Part shown: positions 13,849 through 22,665 of the stretch, piece after piece | How positions within the stretch are numbered: the first letter of the stretch is position 1 | How the letters are laid out: each line of letters opens with the position of its first letter | Assembly: GCA_019752015.1 (NCBI GenBank) | Contig: JAIEMQ010000006.1 | Span: 258,842-322,841 of the forward strand | DNA from: Cyanobacteriota bacterium | Lineage (GTDB): Bacteria; Acidobacteriota; Vicinamibacteria; Vicinamibacterales; UBA2999 | Direction: 5' to 3' | Length of the DNA stretch: 64,000 bases | Notes under the pieces: model-generated | What the model was told of the DNA's origin: nothing | What the model saw: only the letters and a program-made list of their open reading frames with translations | The model's database searches: none | Position numbers and translations under genes: made by a program

Positions 13849-15282
13849 GTGTCGAAACCGAAGGTCGTCATTCTTGGCGCGGGGCCGGCCGGCATTTCAG
13901 CCGCGTGGCGCCTCACCAAACTCGGCTATCCCGTCACGGTGCTCGAGCGCGATGGCGCGGTCGGCGGCATGGGGCGCACCATCAAGGTCGGCGACTACTC
14001 GGTCGACTTTGGACCGCACACCTTCCACATTCGCGCGACGCCGGAGAGCAAGAAGATCCTCAAGACCATCACGCCGTTCTTCGGAGAGGATCCGCTGACG
14101 CTGGTGCGCGGCACCCGCGTGCTGCTGCGCGGCAAGGAATACGTTTACCCGCTCGAGATGCTGCAGGTGTTGTTCGGCGTGAGCCCGTTGTTGTCGGCGC
14201 GGATCCTGTTCGACTACAGCATGGCGACGTTGAAATCCTTCTTCGCGCCGGCGAAGAAGGAAGACTCGTTCGAAGAATGGGGCGTGCGGAATCTCGGCCG
14301 CACCCTGTACGACCTGTGCTTCGGCGTTTACTCCGAGCGTGTGTGGGGCCTGCCGACGAGTCAGATCTCGTCGAAGCAGGCGCAGCGCGTGGCCAAGCTC
14401 AATCTCAAGAACATCATCCTGCGCACGCTCGGCATCAAGGCGGATCCGGCGACCTACTTCACCAAGTATTTCTATCCGCGCAAGGGCATCAGCCTGCTCT
14501 ACGAGGGCATGGCCAGGGAAGTCGCCGCCGGCGGCAACAAAGTGTTGTTGAATTCACCGGCGGTTCGCGTTGAGCGCAGCGGCGACAAGGTGTCGCGTGT
14601 GGCTTACAAGACGGCGACAGGCGAGCAGTCGATGGACTGCGACATCCTGCTATCGACGCTGCCGCTGCCGGCGCTCGTCAACATGACGTCGCCGGCGCTG
14701 CCGCAGGCTGTCATCGATCATGCCGCCAAGCTGCGTTATCGCAGCCTGAAACTGATCTACATCGCCCTCAAGCGTCCGCAGCTCACCGACTATCACTGGG
14801 TCTACCTGCTCGATGAGCAGTTCCGCGTCAACCGCATGTCGGAGCAGAAGAACGTCAGCCCCGACATGGTGCCGAAGGATCGCACCATCCTGTGCATCGA
14901 GCTGTCGCTGTGGAAGGACGAACCGCTCTGGAAGGCGAGCGACGAGGAGATCTACCGGCTGGCCCTCAACGATCTGATGAAGATGGGCTACGGCGTGACC
15001 GAGTCAGAAGTTGATTCGTATTACGTCACCGACATTCCGACCGCGTATCCCGTCTACGAGCTGAATTTCGAGGATCACCTGATCCCTGTGCTGGAAGGCG
15101 TGCACGAGATGCGCAACGTGATGACGCTCGGCCGCCACGGCCTGTTCCTGAACAACAGCATGGACGACAACGTCGGCCTCGGCTTCCAGATTGCCGATCA
15201 CATCGAGAAGAAGGGCGCCGACGGCCGCGTCTGGGTGTCGGAGATGCTCGAGTTCATGAAGCTTCGCTTCGCCGGGAAGTAA
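13849..15282 (+). CDS. FAD-dependent amine-oxidase/UDP-galactopyranose mutase-like oxidoreductase
   Basis: A 477-residue flavoprotein. The N-terminal ADP-binding fold is VVILGAGPAGISAAWRL, followed by LERDGAVGGMGRT and DFGPHTFH, as in protoporphyrinogen-oxidase-like and UDP-galactopyranose-mutase-like proteins of polysaccharide loci. A C-terminal FAD-contact region (MRNVMTLGRHGLFLNNSMDDN) is present. It could rearrange or oxidise a nucleotide sugar or a lipid-linked sugar. The GTG start immediately follows the methyltransferase stop (TAAGTG). Its last 29 bases overlap tail-to-tail with the minus-strand gene that follows. The substrate cannot be told from sequence. Confidence 0.8.
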   Translation: MSKPKVVILGAGPAGISAAWRLTKLGYPVTVLERDGAVGGMGRTIKVGDYSVDFGPHTFHIRATPESKKILKTITPFFGEDPLTLVRGTRVLLRGKEYVYPLEMLQVLFGVSPLLSARILFDYSMATLKSFFAPAKKEDSFEEWGVRNLGRTLYDLCFGVYSERVWGLPTSQISSKQAQRVAKLNLKNIILRTLGIKADPATYFTKYFYPRKGISLLYEGMAREVAAGGNKVLLNSPAVRVERSGDKVSRVAYKTATGEQSMDCDILLSTLPLPALVNMTSPALPQAVIDHAAKLRYRSLKLIYIALKRPQLTDYHWVYLLDEQFRVNRMSEQKNVSPDMVPKDRTILCIELSLWKDEPLWKASDEEIYRLALNDLMKMGYGVTESEVDSYYVTDIPTAYPVYELNFEDHLIPVLEGVHEMRNVMTLGRHGLFLNNSMDDNVGLGFQIADHIEKKGADGRVWVSEMLEFMKLRFAGK

Positions 15283-16621
15283 CGGAAGTGATCGCAATCG
15301 CCGCGAGGATGATCACCAGCGGTTTCACCGGCAACGATTGACGCGTCTCCACCAGCAGCGGGACATGCACGCCGGTCACATACAGCAGTGGCAGCGCGAC
15401 GAGCGCGGCCTCACTGTAGCGGCGGCAGCGCAGCAGCACGAGCAGACCGGCTACCGCAATCGCCAGCAGCACGGCCTGCACCAGCCAGATCAACCTGATC
15501 ACGATCTGCGGCACGTCCTTGATGTCGGTGTAGCGGATCGGAATGTCGGAAATCCACAGGATGAGCGGGCTTCGAATGCTGTGACGTACGATCCATCCGC
15601 CGGGATCCGCTCGAATGTGTTCGAGCGCGGCGCGCAGATATTCCTGGTCGGCGACGATGCGCGCGCGGGCGCGCTCCATGGGATCGGCCGGGCTCTCCCA
15701 GATCTTTCGAATGTCCTGCCACTCGTGAACGTAGTCCAGCATGCCGTCGGGCGCCATGCCGGCGCGAGCGGCGACCTCGCGAACCTTCGCATCGAGCTCG
15801 GCGCGATCGGCCGTGACCTCGGCGATGTGCGTGAGATCGTTGTGGTCCTTTCCGGGCCAGCGGCCCTGCCACGTTCCTTCCCACAAGCCGCGGCCGATTC
15901 CGCCGGCGGGCGAGAGCGTGAAGCGGCCGAGGTAGACGTAGTTATAGGTGAACCACGGCACCATGGTGATGCCGGCGACGATCGCGAGCGCGGCCCACTG
16001 GCCGATGCGGCGGCGATTGCGCTCGGCGGGGGCCAGGATCGGCATGGCGGCGGCAAGGCCGAACGGGAGCAGGATGAATGCCGGCCGCACGATGGTGGCG
16101 CCGCTGAACAGCGCGCCGGCGATCACGAAGTGGCGCGTCCGCCCCGTCTGCATGGCGCGCACGCAGACCAGCATCGCGCCGATCAGCACGAACGTGGTCC
16201 ACACCTCGGTGAGGACCAGCGCGCCGTAATAGGGCAGCGGCGGGAACAGCGCGGTCATGATCGCCGCGAGCGCCGCGGGGCGCTGACCGGCGATGCGGTT
16301 CGCGAGCGCGTAGACCAGGAAGCAGATCAGCACGAAGACGAACGCCTGCGCAATCGCGACCGGCATCGTGCTCACGCCGAACAGCCGATAGATCACGGCG
16401 ACGAACGCCGGATAGCCGGGCGTGCGAATCACTTCGGGTATGAAAGTTGGCGAGTCAGGGAAGCGCGTGAATTCGCCGCTTCTCGCCATCGCGGCGCCGA
16501 GCTGCTGGTAGCCGCCTTGATCGCTCCACGCGACCTCCCAGTCGGGGCGTTGATACCAGATGAAGAACGCCGCGTGCAGCAGGGCGATCACTACCACGGC
16601 GATACGCAGGCGAGTCGTCAT
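15254..16621 (-). CDS. GT39/ArnT-like integral-membrane glycosyltransferase
   Basis: A 455-residue protein with an N-terminal membrane segment (LRIAVVVIALLHAAFFIWY), an early periplasmic loop (SDQGGYQQLGAAMARSGEF) in the position of the acidic catalytic loop of GT-C transferases, and about eight to ten further hydrophobic segments. RTPGYPAFVAVIYRLFG after the loop is characteristic of the PMT/ArnT superfamily. These enzymes move a sugar from a polyprenyl phosphate onto an acceptor outside the membrane. It lies on the minus strand, with the GT4 gene 18 bases upstream of it, forming a two-gene unit. Its 3' end overlaps the flavoprotein gene by 29 bases. Confidence 0.75.
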   Translation of the reverse strand: MTTRLRIAVVVIALLHAAFFIWYQRPDWEVAWSDQGGYQQLGAAMARSGEFTRFPDSPTFIPEVIRTPGYPAFVAVIYRLFGVSTMPVAIAQAFVFVLICFLVYALANRIAGQRPAALAAIMTALFPPLPYYGALVLTEVWTTFVLIGAMLVCVRAMQTGRTRHFVIAGALFSGATIVRPAFILLPFGLAAAMPILAPAERNRRRIGQWAALAIVAGITMVPWFTYNYVYLGRFTLSPAGGIGRGLWEGTWQGRWPGKDHNDLTHIAEVTADRAELDAKVREVAARAGMAPDGMLDYVHEWQDIRKIWESPADPMERARARIVADQEYLRAALEHIRADPGGWIVRHSIRSPLILWISDIPIRYTDIKDVPQIVIRLIWLVQAVLLAIAVAGLLVLLRCRRYSEAALVALPLLYVTGVHVPLLVETRQSLPVKPLVIILAAIAITSVTSRRSEAS

Positions 16622-16639
16622 CAGTTGAAAATCATAGAC

Positions 16640-17842
16640 CTACGGCGAGGCCAGCAGCTCGCGATAGACCGCGAGGATGTCGTTGACGAGCCGCTCGAGG
16701 CTGTAGCGGCCGAGCACGGCCGCTCGAGCGCGCATGCCAGTCTCGCGGCGCAGCGCCGGATCGGCCAGGTAGCGGACGATGTGCGCGGCGAGCGCGTCGG
16801 CGTTGCCGTCGCGCACTTTGGCGCCGAGGTCGTCGGTGGCGATGACGTCCTTGACGCCGCCAACATCGGTGCTGACGCCGGGGACGCCCGACGCCATCGC
16901 CTCGATCAGCGCGACCGGCGTGCCTTCGTTGCGCGAGGTCAGCAGGAAGACATCGGTGGCCGCGTAAATCGTGGCGAGGTCGCGCCGCCAGCCGAGAAAG
17001 CGCACGCGATCGGCGATGCCGATCTCCCGCGCGTAGGCTTCGAGCCCGGCGCGCAGCTCACCATCGCCGGCGACGAGCGCGATCAACTTCGACCGCGTCT
17101 TCGCCGCATCGCAGACGGCCTCCAGGAAGAGGCGATGCTGCTTGATCGCGGTCAGGCGGCCGACGGTGCTGACGACCTCCGCGCCCGGCGCCAGCTGCAG
17201 CGTGCGTCGCGCCTGGTCGCGCGCGTGATCGTTCACCGACGCGAACTCGCTCAGATCGAAACCAAGCGGCACGACCCGGTACTGATCGGCGCGGCCGATG
17301 TGGAAGGTGTGGCGCAGATCGCGCTCGATGGCGGGCGAGATGGCGATGATGCGATCGCTGGCGCGCGCCAGCATCCGCTCCAGGCCGATGAAGATGCCCG
17401 TCATCAGCGGGCTGAAGTAGCCCTCGAGGACGTGGCCGTGGTAGGTGTGGACGACCCGCGCGCGCGGCGCCGAGCCGCGCGTGGCGTTGTAGAGCCCCGC
17501 CGCCAGCCGTCCGAGCAGGCCGGCCTTGGCCATGTGCGTGTGCACGATCAGCGGGCGGGCGCGTTGCATTTCACCGTACAAACGGAACAGCGTGCGGAGA
17601 TCGTTGAGCGGCGACAGCGGCCGGCACAGCGTCGGCACGTGAATGGCGTGCGAGCCGGGCGCGATCAGGTAGCTCATGTCGCCTTCGCCGTCGCCGAGGC
17701 GGCCGTGAATCAGCGTCGTCGTGAAGCCGTTGCGATCGAGCGCGTTGGTGAGGCGCGTCGCCTGGATCGACGGGCCGCCGATGTTGAGGCGCGTGATGAC
17801 GCGCACCACGGAAATCCGTGTCGTGGAAGGATCGCTGGGCAT
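16640..17842 (-). CDS. Family 4 glycosyltransferase (GT-B)
   Basis: About 400 residues. The N-terminal acceptor domain has RVITRLNIGGPSIQATRL and VHTHMAKAGLLGRLAA followed by VVHTYHGHVLEGYF; the C-terminal donor domain has VGRLTAIKQHRLFLEAV, FLGWRRDLATIYAATDVFLLTSRNEGTPVALIEAMASGVP with the E-x7-E motif. This is the WecA/WcaL-type pattern of retaining transferases using nucleotide sugars at the cytoplasmic membrane face. ATG 17842 is preferred; GTG 17860 adds six residues. It is divergent from the SGNH gene at 17869, leaving almost no room for promoters, so each promoter must lie inside the neighbouring coding sequence. Confidence 0.85.
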   Translation of the reverse strand: MPSDPSTTRISVVRVITRLNIGGPSIQATRLTNALDRNGFTTTLIHGRLGDGEGDMSYLIAPGSHAIHVPTLCRPLSPLNDLRTLFRLYGEMQRARPLIVHTHMAKAGLLGRLAAGLYNATRGSAPRARVVHTYHGHVLEGYFSPLMTGIFIGLERMLARASDRIIAISPAIERDLRHTFHIGRADQYRVVPLGFDLSEFASVNDHARDQARRTLQLAPGAEVVSTVGRLTAIKQHRLFLEAVCDAAKTRSKLIALVAGDGELRAGLEAYAREIGIADRVRFLGWRRDLATIYAATDVFLLTSRNEGTPVALIEAMASGVPGVSTDVGGVKDVIATDDLGAKVRDGNADALAAHIVRYLADPALRRETGMRARAAVLGRYSLERLVNDILAVYRELLASP

Positions 17843-17868
17843 CCGGCCGAGTCGACTCACTTTATCCG

Positions 17869-18876
17869 ATGACGACCCTGACGCGCCGGCGCAAGGTGAT
17901 CTACGGCCTTGTCACGGTCGTACTGATGACCGGCCTGATGGTGATCGCCCTGCTCGCCACCGACATCTACGTGCACCGGCGCACGCAGACCGTCGCCGGC
18001 GTCAACGTGTGGGGCTATCGCGGTGCGCCGATCGGGGCGAAGCGTGACGGCGAAGTCCGCATCGTGATGGTCGGCGGCAGCACCGTGTATGGGTGGGGAC
18101 TGCCCTCACACGAATCGATCGCGTCCTTCCTCGAGCAGCGGCTCAACGCGTCGGCGCCGGGCCGGGTGTTTTCGGTCGTCAATCTCGGCGCGCCAGGGCA
18201 GGGCGCGTATGGATTCATCGCCGACCTGTCGGACTACGCATACCTCGACTACGACATCGTCGTGATGTACGAGGGTTACAACGATCTCGGCACGATCACG
18301 CCACGCGGTTTGCAGAATTACCTGTTGTGGCGGCACCAATCGCCGGTGTTTCGCTGGACCGGTTACTACCCGATTCTGCCGATTGTATTAAGGGAGAAAG
18401 CCGATCTGATGACCGGGCGCGGCACGGCGCAGCCGGGCGAGGTCCGCTTCGCTGCCCGCGTCGGGGCCGGCGCCTTGCGTGCGGTGGCCGCCGTCACCGG
18501 CGATCTCGCCGGCAAGGTTGGAGGGTTGACGCCGACGCCGGTGAATGCGCCGGCCGAAGGCGAATGCATCGAGATGTGGAAGCGGTATTGCGGATCGGTT
18601 CGCGACGCGATCAGCTGGGCGCGCGCGCGGCACAAGCCGGTCATTTTCGTCACGCAGCCGTACGTGTCCGACCTGCACAAGGAGCAGCAGGCGAGCGTGG
18701 CGGCAATGCTGAAGTCCCATTTCGGCGCCGACGCCGGCGTCGCGTACGTGAATCTCGGTGAAGCGGTCGACATGCGCAATCTCGAGATTGCTTACGACGG
18801 TGTGCACCTGATCGCGGCCGGCAACGACACGATTGCGTCGCGCCTGGTCGAGCCGGTGTTACAGGTGGCGCGATGA
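17869..18876 (+). CDS. Membrane-anchored SGNH/GDSL hydrolase (copy 1)
   Basis: A 335-residue protein with one N-terminal membrane anchor (VIYGLVTVVLMTGLMVIALLA) and an outside-facing SGNH domain. Block I is GGST with Ser71 as nucleophile, block III is EGYND (Asn138) and block V is the Asp310-x2-His313 pair in DGVHL. Such domains remove or transfer O-acetyl groups on polysaccharides. It is about the same length as, and clearly homologous to, the next gene, with which it overlaps by four bases; this is a tandem duplication. ATG 17869 is chosen because it sits directly before the anchor; an upstream GTG at 17818 would overlap the divergent gene. Confidence 0.78.
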   Translation: MTTLTRRRKVIYGLVTVVLMTGLMVIALLATDIYVHRRTQTVAGVNVWGYRGAPIGAKRDGEVRIVMVGGSTVYGWGLPSHESIASFLEQRLNASAPGRVFSVVNLGAPGQGAYGFIADLSDYAYLDYDIVVMYEGYNDLGTITPRGLQNYLLWRHQSPVFRWTGYYPILPIVLREKADLMTGRGTAQPGEVRFAARVGAGALRAVAAVTGDLAGKVGGLTPTPVNAPAEGECIEMWKRYCGSVRDAISWARARHKPVIFVTQPYVSDLHKEQQASVAAMLKSHFGADAGVAYVNLGEAVDMRNLEIAYDGVHLIAAGNDTIASRLVEPVLQVAR

Positions 18877-19922
18877 CGCTCAGCCGCCGCAAGAAGATCG
18901 TCTTTTCGCTGATCACGATCGCGATGGCGAGCGTCGCGGCGATGCTGCTGTTGCTGATCGCCGATCTGATCGTGCATCGCCGGGCCGAGCGATCCGCGGG
19001 CCTCAATCGCTGGGGCTATCGCGGCCCGGTGGCGGCGTCGAAACCGAGCGGCGAATTGCGAGCCGTGATGCTGGGCGGCAGCACGGTGTTCGGCTACGGC
19101 GTGGCGTGGGATCAGTCGCTGCCCGCCAGCCTCGAGCGAAAGCTCAGGGAGACGCGCCCGTTCTCGGTCGTGAATCTCGGGTTCAACAACGAGGGCGCCT
19201 ACTCGTTCGTGCCGACCCTTCGCGATTTCGAGTATCTCGACTACGACGTCGTTGTGCTCTACGAGGGCTACAACGACATGCCGGGCGACGAAGGGCCGAA
19301 CACGTCGGTGTTCCGCCACAACTCCGCGGTGTTCCGCCTGACCGGGTACTTTCCGATCCTGCCGTTGTATCTCGACGAGAAGGCGATGATGTTGCGCTAC
19401 GGCGGCGATCTCTCCGCCGCTTATGCCGCCGGCCGCAACGAGACGCCGAAGACGGTGTTTCGACCGAACATGGCGGCGCGCACCTCGGCGGCGGCGCTCG
19501 GCGGTGTTGCCCGGGCGGCCAACTCGCTTGGCGCGCAGCTGGGCCGGCTCTCGGACGTTGAAACACCAGCGTATGCGCGCGTCAGCCGCATCGGCTGCAG
19601 CTTTCCGTGGATCAATTACTGCGACTCGGTCCACGCGGCGGTGCGGCTGGTGCTGTCACAGGGCAAGCGCGTGATCGTGGCCGGCCAGCCGCGCATGAGC
19701 GTGCCGGTGACGGCGGCGCATGCCAGACAACAGAACATGCTCGGCGCGATGATTCGAAGCGAGTTTGCCAACGAGCCGCATGTGGTCTACGTCGATCTCG
19801 GTGCCGCCGTGGATCTGGCCGATCCGGCGTTCACCTTCGACGCGATGCACCTGAACGCGGACGGCAATCGTCAGGTCGCGGAGGCGCTGGCGCCGCACGT
19901 GCTCGCGCTTGCGGCAAAGTGA
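18873..19922 (+). CDS. Membrane-anchored SGNH/GDSL hydrolase (copy 2)
   Basis: A 349-residue paralogue of the preceding gene: the same N-terminal basic-plus-membrane anchor (RRKKIVFSLITIAMASVAAM), the RWGYRGP segment, Ser70 in LGGST, EGYND (Asn134) and Asp323/His326 in FDAMHL. The middle third differs most between the two copies, which suggests different acceptors. Both retain all three catalytic blocks, so both look active. Start ATG 18873 overlaps the previous stop (ATGA); its own TGA overlaps the next GTG. Probably acts on the periplasmic side during polymer decoration. Confidence 0.78.
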   Translation: MTLSRRKKIVFSLITIAMASVAAMLLLLIADLIVHRRAERSAGLNRWGYRGPVAASKPSGELRAVMLGGSTVFGYGVAWDQSLPASLERKLRETRPFSVVNLGFNNEGAYSFVPTLRDFEYLDYDVVVLYEGYNDMPGDEGPNTSVFRHNSAVFRLTGYFPILPLYLDEKAMMLRYGGDLSAAYAAGRNETPKTVFRPNMAARTSAAALGGVARAANSLGAQLGRLSDVETPAYARVSRIGCSFPWINYCDSVHAAVRLVLSQGKRVIVAGQPRMSVPVTAAHARQQNMLGAMIRSEFANEPHVVYVDLGAAVDLADPAFTFDAMHLNADGNRQVAEALAPHVLALAAK

Positions 19923-21025
19923 AGCGGCATCTCCTCAAGCTCTGGCTCGCCTTCGCTGCAGCGCTCGGCGTGATTGCGTACTTGTCGCCGGCGCCGGATC
20001 GCGTCACGGATCGGGCGGTCTACGAGCGCACCGGGAACGAGCTCGTGGTCGTCGATTGCGCCGACCTGCATTGCTTCCGCGTGCTGGTGCCGTGGCTGAT
20101 CGGCCCGCTGCCGGGATCGCCGGACGCGAAATGGAAAACCTACGCGGTGCTATCGAATGCGACGGCAGCCATCGCGGTCCTGGCGCTGGCCCTGGCGTGG
20201 GCGTTGCCGATGCGGGCGGCGGTAATGGCGGCGGCGCTGTCGGCGTTTGGATTCGGCGCACTCTACACGCTGCACGACACCTTCACCTCGGATCCGTTGA
20301 TGTTCGCCCTGGGGCCGATCCTCGTGCTGCTGCTCGTTCGCGATCGATTCGCGGTTGCGGCATTGGTTTCATCGATCGGCGTCCTCGCCAAGGAGTTTGC
20401 GGCCGCGCCGGTTTACGTGTTCACCGCGGCCTCGATGTTCCAAGGCAAGTGTCCGGCGGCGTGGCGGTCGCTGGCGGCGGCCAACGGCGCGTTGATCGTG
20501 TGGCTGCTGCTGCAGTTCACGCTGATGCTGCGATTCAACTACGGTTATGGCGATAACCCGTCGACGCACTTGATGAGCGGCGGGTATCTGGCGAAATGGC
20601 TGTCGGAGCAGAGCGCGCGGGGCGCCGCGACGGCGATGTTCAACGAATTCGGCGTGTTGTGGCTGCTGGCGCCGATCGGCTGGTTCCTGGCTCCGGCGGC
20701 GGTCCGCACCTTGGCGCTGACGTCCATTCCCGTCGCGATGATCTTCGGCTACGTGCAGCAGCCCGATCGCGCGCTCTGGAATTTTCACTTTGTCGTTACG
20801 CCGCTGTCGGCGTTGGTGCTGGCGCGGCTGCCGCAGGCGGCGGCGTGGGCGGCAATCGGCATGTTCGCCTTCGCCAACCTGCGCGTCGGCGCGCAGTTGA
20901 CGTTCGTGCCGGCGGCGCGCGTGGCGCTGGCGTTGTCGGTGTTGATCGCGACGGGGGCCATGGCGTGGTCGTGGTTCACGGGCCGCTTCACGCTGGCGGC
21001 GGCGCGGCCGGCCGCATCCGCATGA
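19919..21025 (+). CDS. Multispanning membrane protein of unknown function (copy 1)
   Basis: About 368 residues with roughly eight to nine hydrophobic segments. I do not recognise a named family. An N-terminal loop contains DRAVYERTG...VDCADLHCFRVLVPWLIGPLPGSPD between the first two segments; a middle loop has VLAKEFAAAPVYVF and the second half has QQPDRALWNFHFVVTPLSALVLARLP. The next gene shares all these features, so the pair is a tandem duplication. The architecture (acidic first loop, many spans) is compatible with a GT-C transferase or a transporter-like partner. GTG 19919 overlaps the previous stop. Confidence 0.7.
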   Translation: MKRHLLKLWLAFAAALGVIAYLSPAPDRVTDRAVYERTGNELVVVDCADLHCFRVLVPWLIGPLPGSPDAKWKTYAVLSNATAAIAVLALALAWALPMRAAVMAAALSAFGFGALYTLHDTFTSDPLMFALGPILVLLLVRDRFAVAALVSSIGVLAKEFAAAPVYVFTAASMFQGKCPAAWRSLAAANGALIVWLLLQFTLMLRFNYGYGDNPSTHLMSGGYLAKWLSEQSARGAATAMFNEFGVLWLLAPIGWFLAPAAVRTLALTSIPVAMIFGYVQQPDRALWNFHFVVTPLSALVLARLPQAAAWAAIGMFAFANLRVGAQLTFVPAARVALALSVLIATGAMAWSWFTGRFTLAAARPAASA

Positions 21026-22101
21026 AGCGCGCCGAGATCGCATTGATGATCGCCGTGCTCGGCACCATTGCGTGGCTGTCGCCGCAGCCGTGGTGGGAAA
21101 CCGATCGCGATGTCTACGAGCGCATGGGCCGCGAGTGGCTGGTGCCGGGCTGCAACGACTTCCATTGCTTTCGCCCGCTCGTTTCCTGGGTGCTCGGACG
21201 CTTCCCGGGACCGCCGCTCGTGATCTGGAAGAGCTACGCGGTGCTCTGCCAGGCCGGCGCCGGCGTGGCGATGGCATTGTGGGTGATGCGATGGAACGCG
21301 TCGGCGCGAACCGCGCGGATGATCGCGTGGCTCACCGCGCTCGGCTCGGGCGCCTGCTACACGCTGTTCGATCCCTACGCGTCCGATCCGCTGATGCACC
21401 TGCTTGGACCGTTGTTGATGCTGATGATCGATCGCGGCCAGCTGGCCGCCGCGACGGCGGTGTCGGCGGTTGGAGTGTTTGCGAAAGAGTTTGCCGCGCT
21501 GCCGCTCGCGATCAGCGCCGCGACGCGCGGCTTGCAGGAGCGATACGCCGAAATGTGGCGTCTCACGGCTGCCGCGTGCGGAGTGCTGATCGTGTGGGCC
21601 GCGTGGCAGCTGTTTGCGAGAACCGAGCTGCACTACACGACCGGCCCCACCTATTCTGCCGATCTCACGACCGGCGGCTACATCACGTTCTGGATGATCA
21701 CTTTGAGCACGACGCTGGTGGTCACGCTGATCACCTTGGTATTCGGCGGGCTGTGGCTGCTGTGGCCGGCAGGGCTGATTTGGGGGTCGCGCGATCTGCG
21801 CCGGATGACACTGGCCTCCGTGCCCGCCCTCATTGTCTTGAATTCGCTTCAACAACCGGATCGTGCGCTCTGGAACTTCGCGTTCCTGGTGATGCCCGCG
21901 GCCGCCGTGGTCCTGGATCGCGCACCGTCGTTTCTTGGATGGTTGCTGGTTGCCGCCCAGGCATTGATGAACGTGCGCCTCGGCGCTCAGCTGCTGCAGC
22001 TGCCGCCGGCTCGTCTCTCGCTCGTGGCCGCGATCGTGCTCGCCGCCGCGATCGTGTGGCGCGCTCGCAACGCCGTGATTGTTCCCGTCGAAGCCGCATG
22101 A
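21022..22101 (+). CDS. Multispanning membrane protein of unknown function (copy 2)
   Basis: A 359-residue paralogue of the preceding gene. Shared landmarks are TDRDVYERMGREWLVPGCNDFHCFRPLVSWVLGRFPG in the first loop, VGVFAKEFAALPLAI in the middle and LQQPDRALWNFAFLVMPAAAVVLDRAP near the end. Several conserved charged residues (DR, E, KEF, QPDRALWNF) suggest a catalytic rather than purely structural role, perhaps a GT-C-like sugar transferase. ATG 21022 overlaps the previous stop and its own stop overlaps the sxtJ-like start. The pairs SGNH/SGNH and membrane/membrane lie back to back, a doubled four-gene arrangement. Confidence 0.7.
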   Translation: MKRAEIALMIAVLGTIAWLSPQPWWETDRDVYERMGREWLVPGCNDFHCFRPLVSWVLGRFPGPPLVIWKSYAVLCQAGAGVAMALWVMRWNASARTARMIAWLTALGSGACYTLFDPYASDPLMHLLGPLLMLMIDRGQLAAATAVSAVGVFAKEFAALPLAISAATRGLQERYAEMWRLTAAACGVLIVWAAWQLFARTELHYTTGPTYSADLTTGGYITFWMITLSTTLVVTLITLVFGGLWLLWPAGLIWGSRDLRRMTLASVPALIVLNSLQQPDRALWNFAFLVMPAAAVVLDRAPSFLGWLLVAAQALMNVRLGAQLLQLPPARLSLVAAIVLAAAIVWRARNAVIVPVEAA

Positions 22102-22496
22102 AGAAGACGCAACGTCCGGATTTCAAAGAGCGCTCGTTCGGCGTATCGGTCGGCGGCTTCCTGCTGCTGTTGTCGGCGGTGTTGTGGTGGCGCGGCCGCA
22201 TCACCAACGCGGAGATTACGGCCGGCATCGGCGCCGTTCTCGTTGTCCTGGGATTGACCGCGCCGAAGCTGCTCTATTACCCGAGCGCGGTGTGGTGGAA
22301 GTTCGCGATGATCCTCGGTTACGTCAACGCCCGGATCATCCTGACGATCGCGTTCCTGGTGGTGCTGACGCCGCTGGCGTTGATCTGGCGCGTGATCGGC
22401 CGCGATCCACTGGCCATCAAGAAACAGCACTGGCCCGGCTGGTCACCGTATCCTGCGCGCTATCGCGACAAGGATCACTTCACGCGAATGTACTGA
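22098..22496 (+). CDS. SxtJ-family membrane protein
   Basis: A 132-residue protein with three to four hydrophobic segments (FGVSVGGFLLLLSAVLWW, IGAVLVVLGLTAPKLLYY, IILTIAFLVVLTPLALIWRVIG) and a C-terminal tail GRDPLAIKKQHWPGWSPYPARYRDKDHFTRMY. This pattern is the SxtJ family, first named in the saxitoxin cluster, where sxtI (carbamoyltransferase), sxtJ and sxtK are adjacent. Here it is followed by a DUF5989 (SxtK-like) protein and a carbamoyltransferase, reproducing that trio. It probably supports carbamoylation at the membrane; the mechanism is unknown. Confidence 0.85.
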   Translation: MKKTQRPDFKERSFGVSVGGFLLLLSAVLWWRGRITNAEITAGIGAVLVVLGLTAPKLLYYPSAVWWKFAMILGYVNARIILTIAFLVVLTPLALIWRVIGRDPLAIKKQHWPGWSPYPARYRDKDHFTRMY

Positions 22497-22503
22497 GGTC
22501 ATC

Positions 22504-22662
22504 ATGGCAAAGAGTCGCGTCCTTTCCGAGTTCATTCAGTTCCTGCGCCAGGAAAAGAAGTACTGGCTGCTGCCGATCGTGATCGTGTTCGTGCTGTTCG
22601 GCCTGCTGATCGTGTTCTCGCAGTCGAGCGCCGTCGCGCCGTTCATCTACACGCTGTTCTAG
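22504..22662 (+). CDS. DUF5989 (SxtK-like) small membrane protein
   Basis: A 52-residue protein that is easily missed because of its size. It has a short basic amphipathic start (MAKSRVLSEFIQFLRQEKKYW) and one hydrophobic span (LLPIVIVFVLFGLLIVFSQSS), and ends VAPFIYTLF, the typical DUF5989 layout and ending. It is seven bases after the sxtJ-like gene and three bases before the carbamoyltransferase start. DUF5989 proteins occur almost always with carbamoyltransferases, so it is likely a partner or membrane tether for that enzyme. Confidence 0.88.
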   Translation: MAKSRVLSEFIQFLRQEKKYWLLPIVIVFVLFGLLIVFSQSSAVAPFIYTLF

Positions 22663-22665
22663 ACG

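Noticed and set aside
16621-16640. A terminator between the two minus-strand genes.
   Set aside because: The 18-base gap has no inverted repeat or T-run.
15338-17872. An 844-residue open frame on the plus strand across the two minus-strand genes.
   Set aside because: Its translation is rich in R, H, D and A with no motif, and it is antisense to two proteins with clear domains; long antisense frames are common at this GC content.
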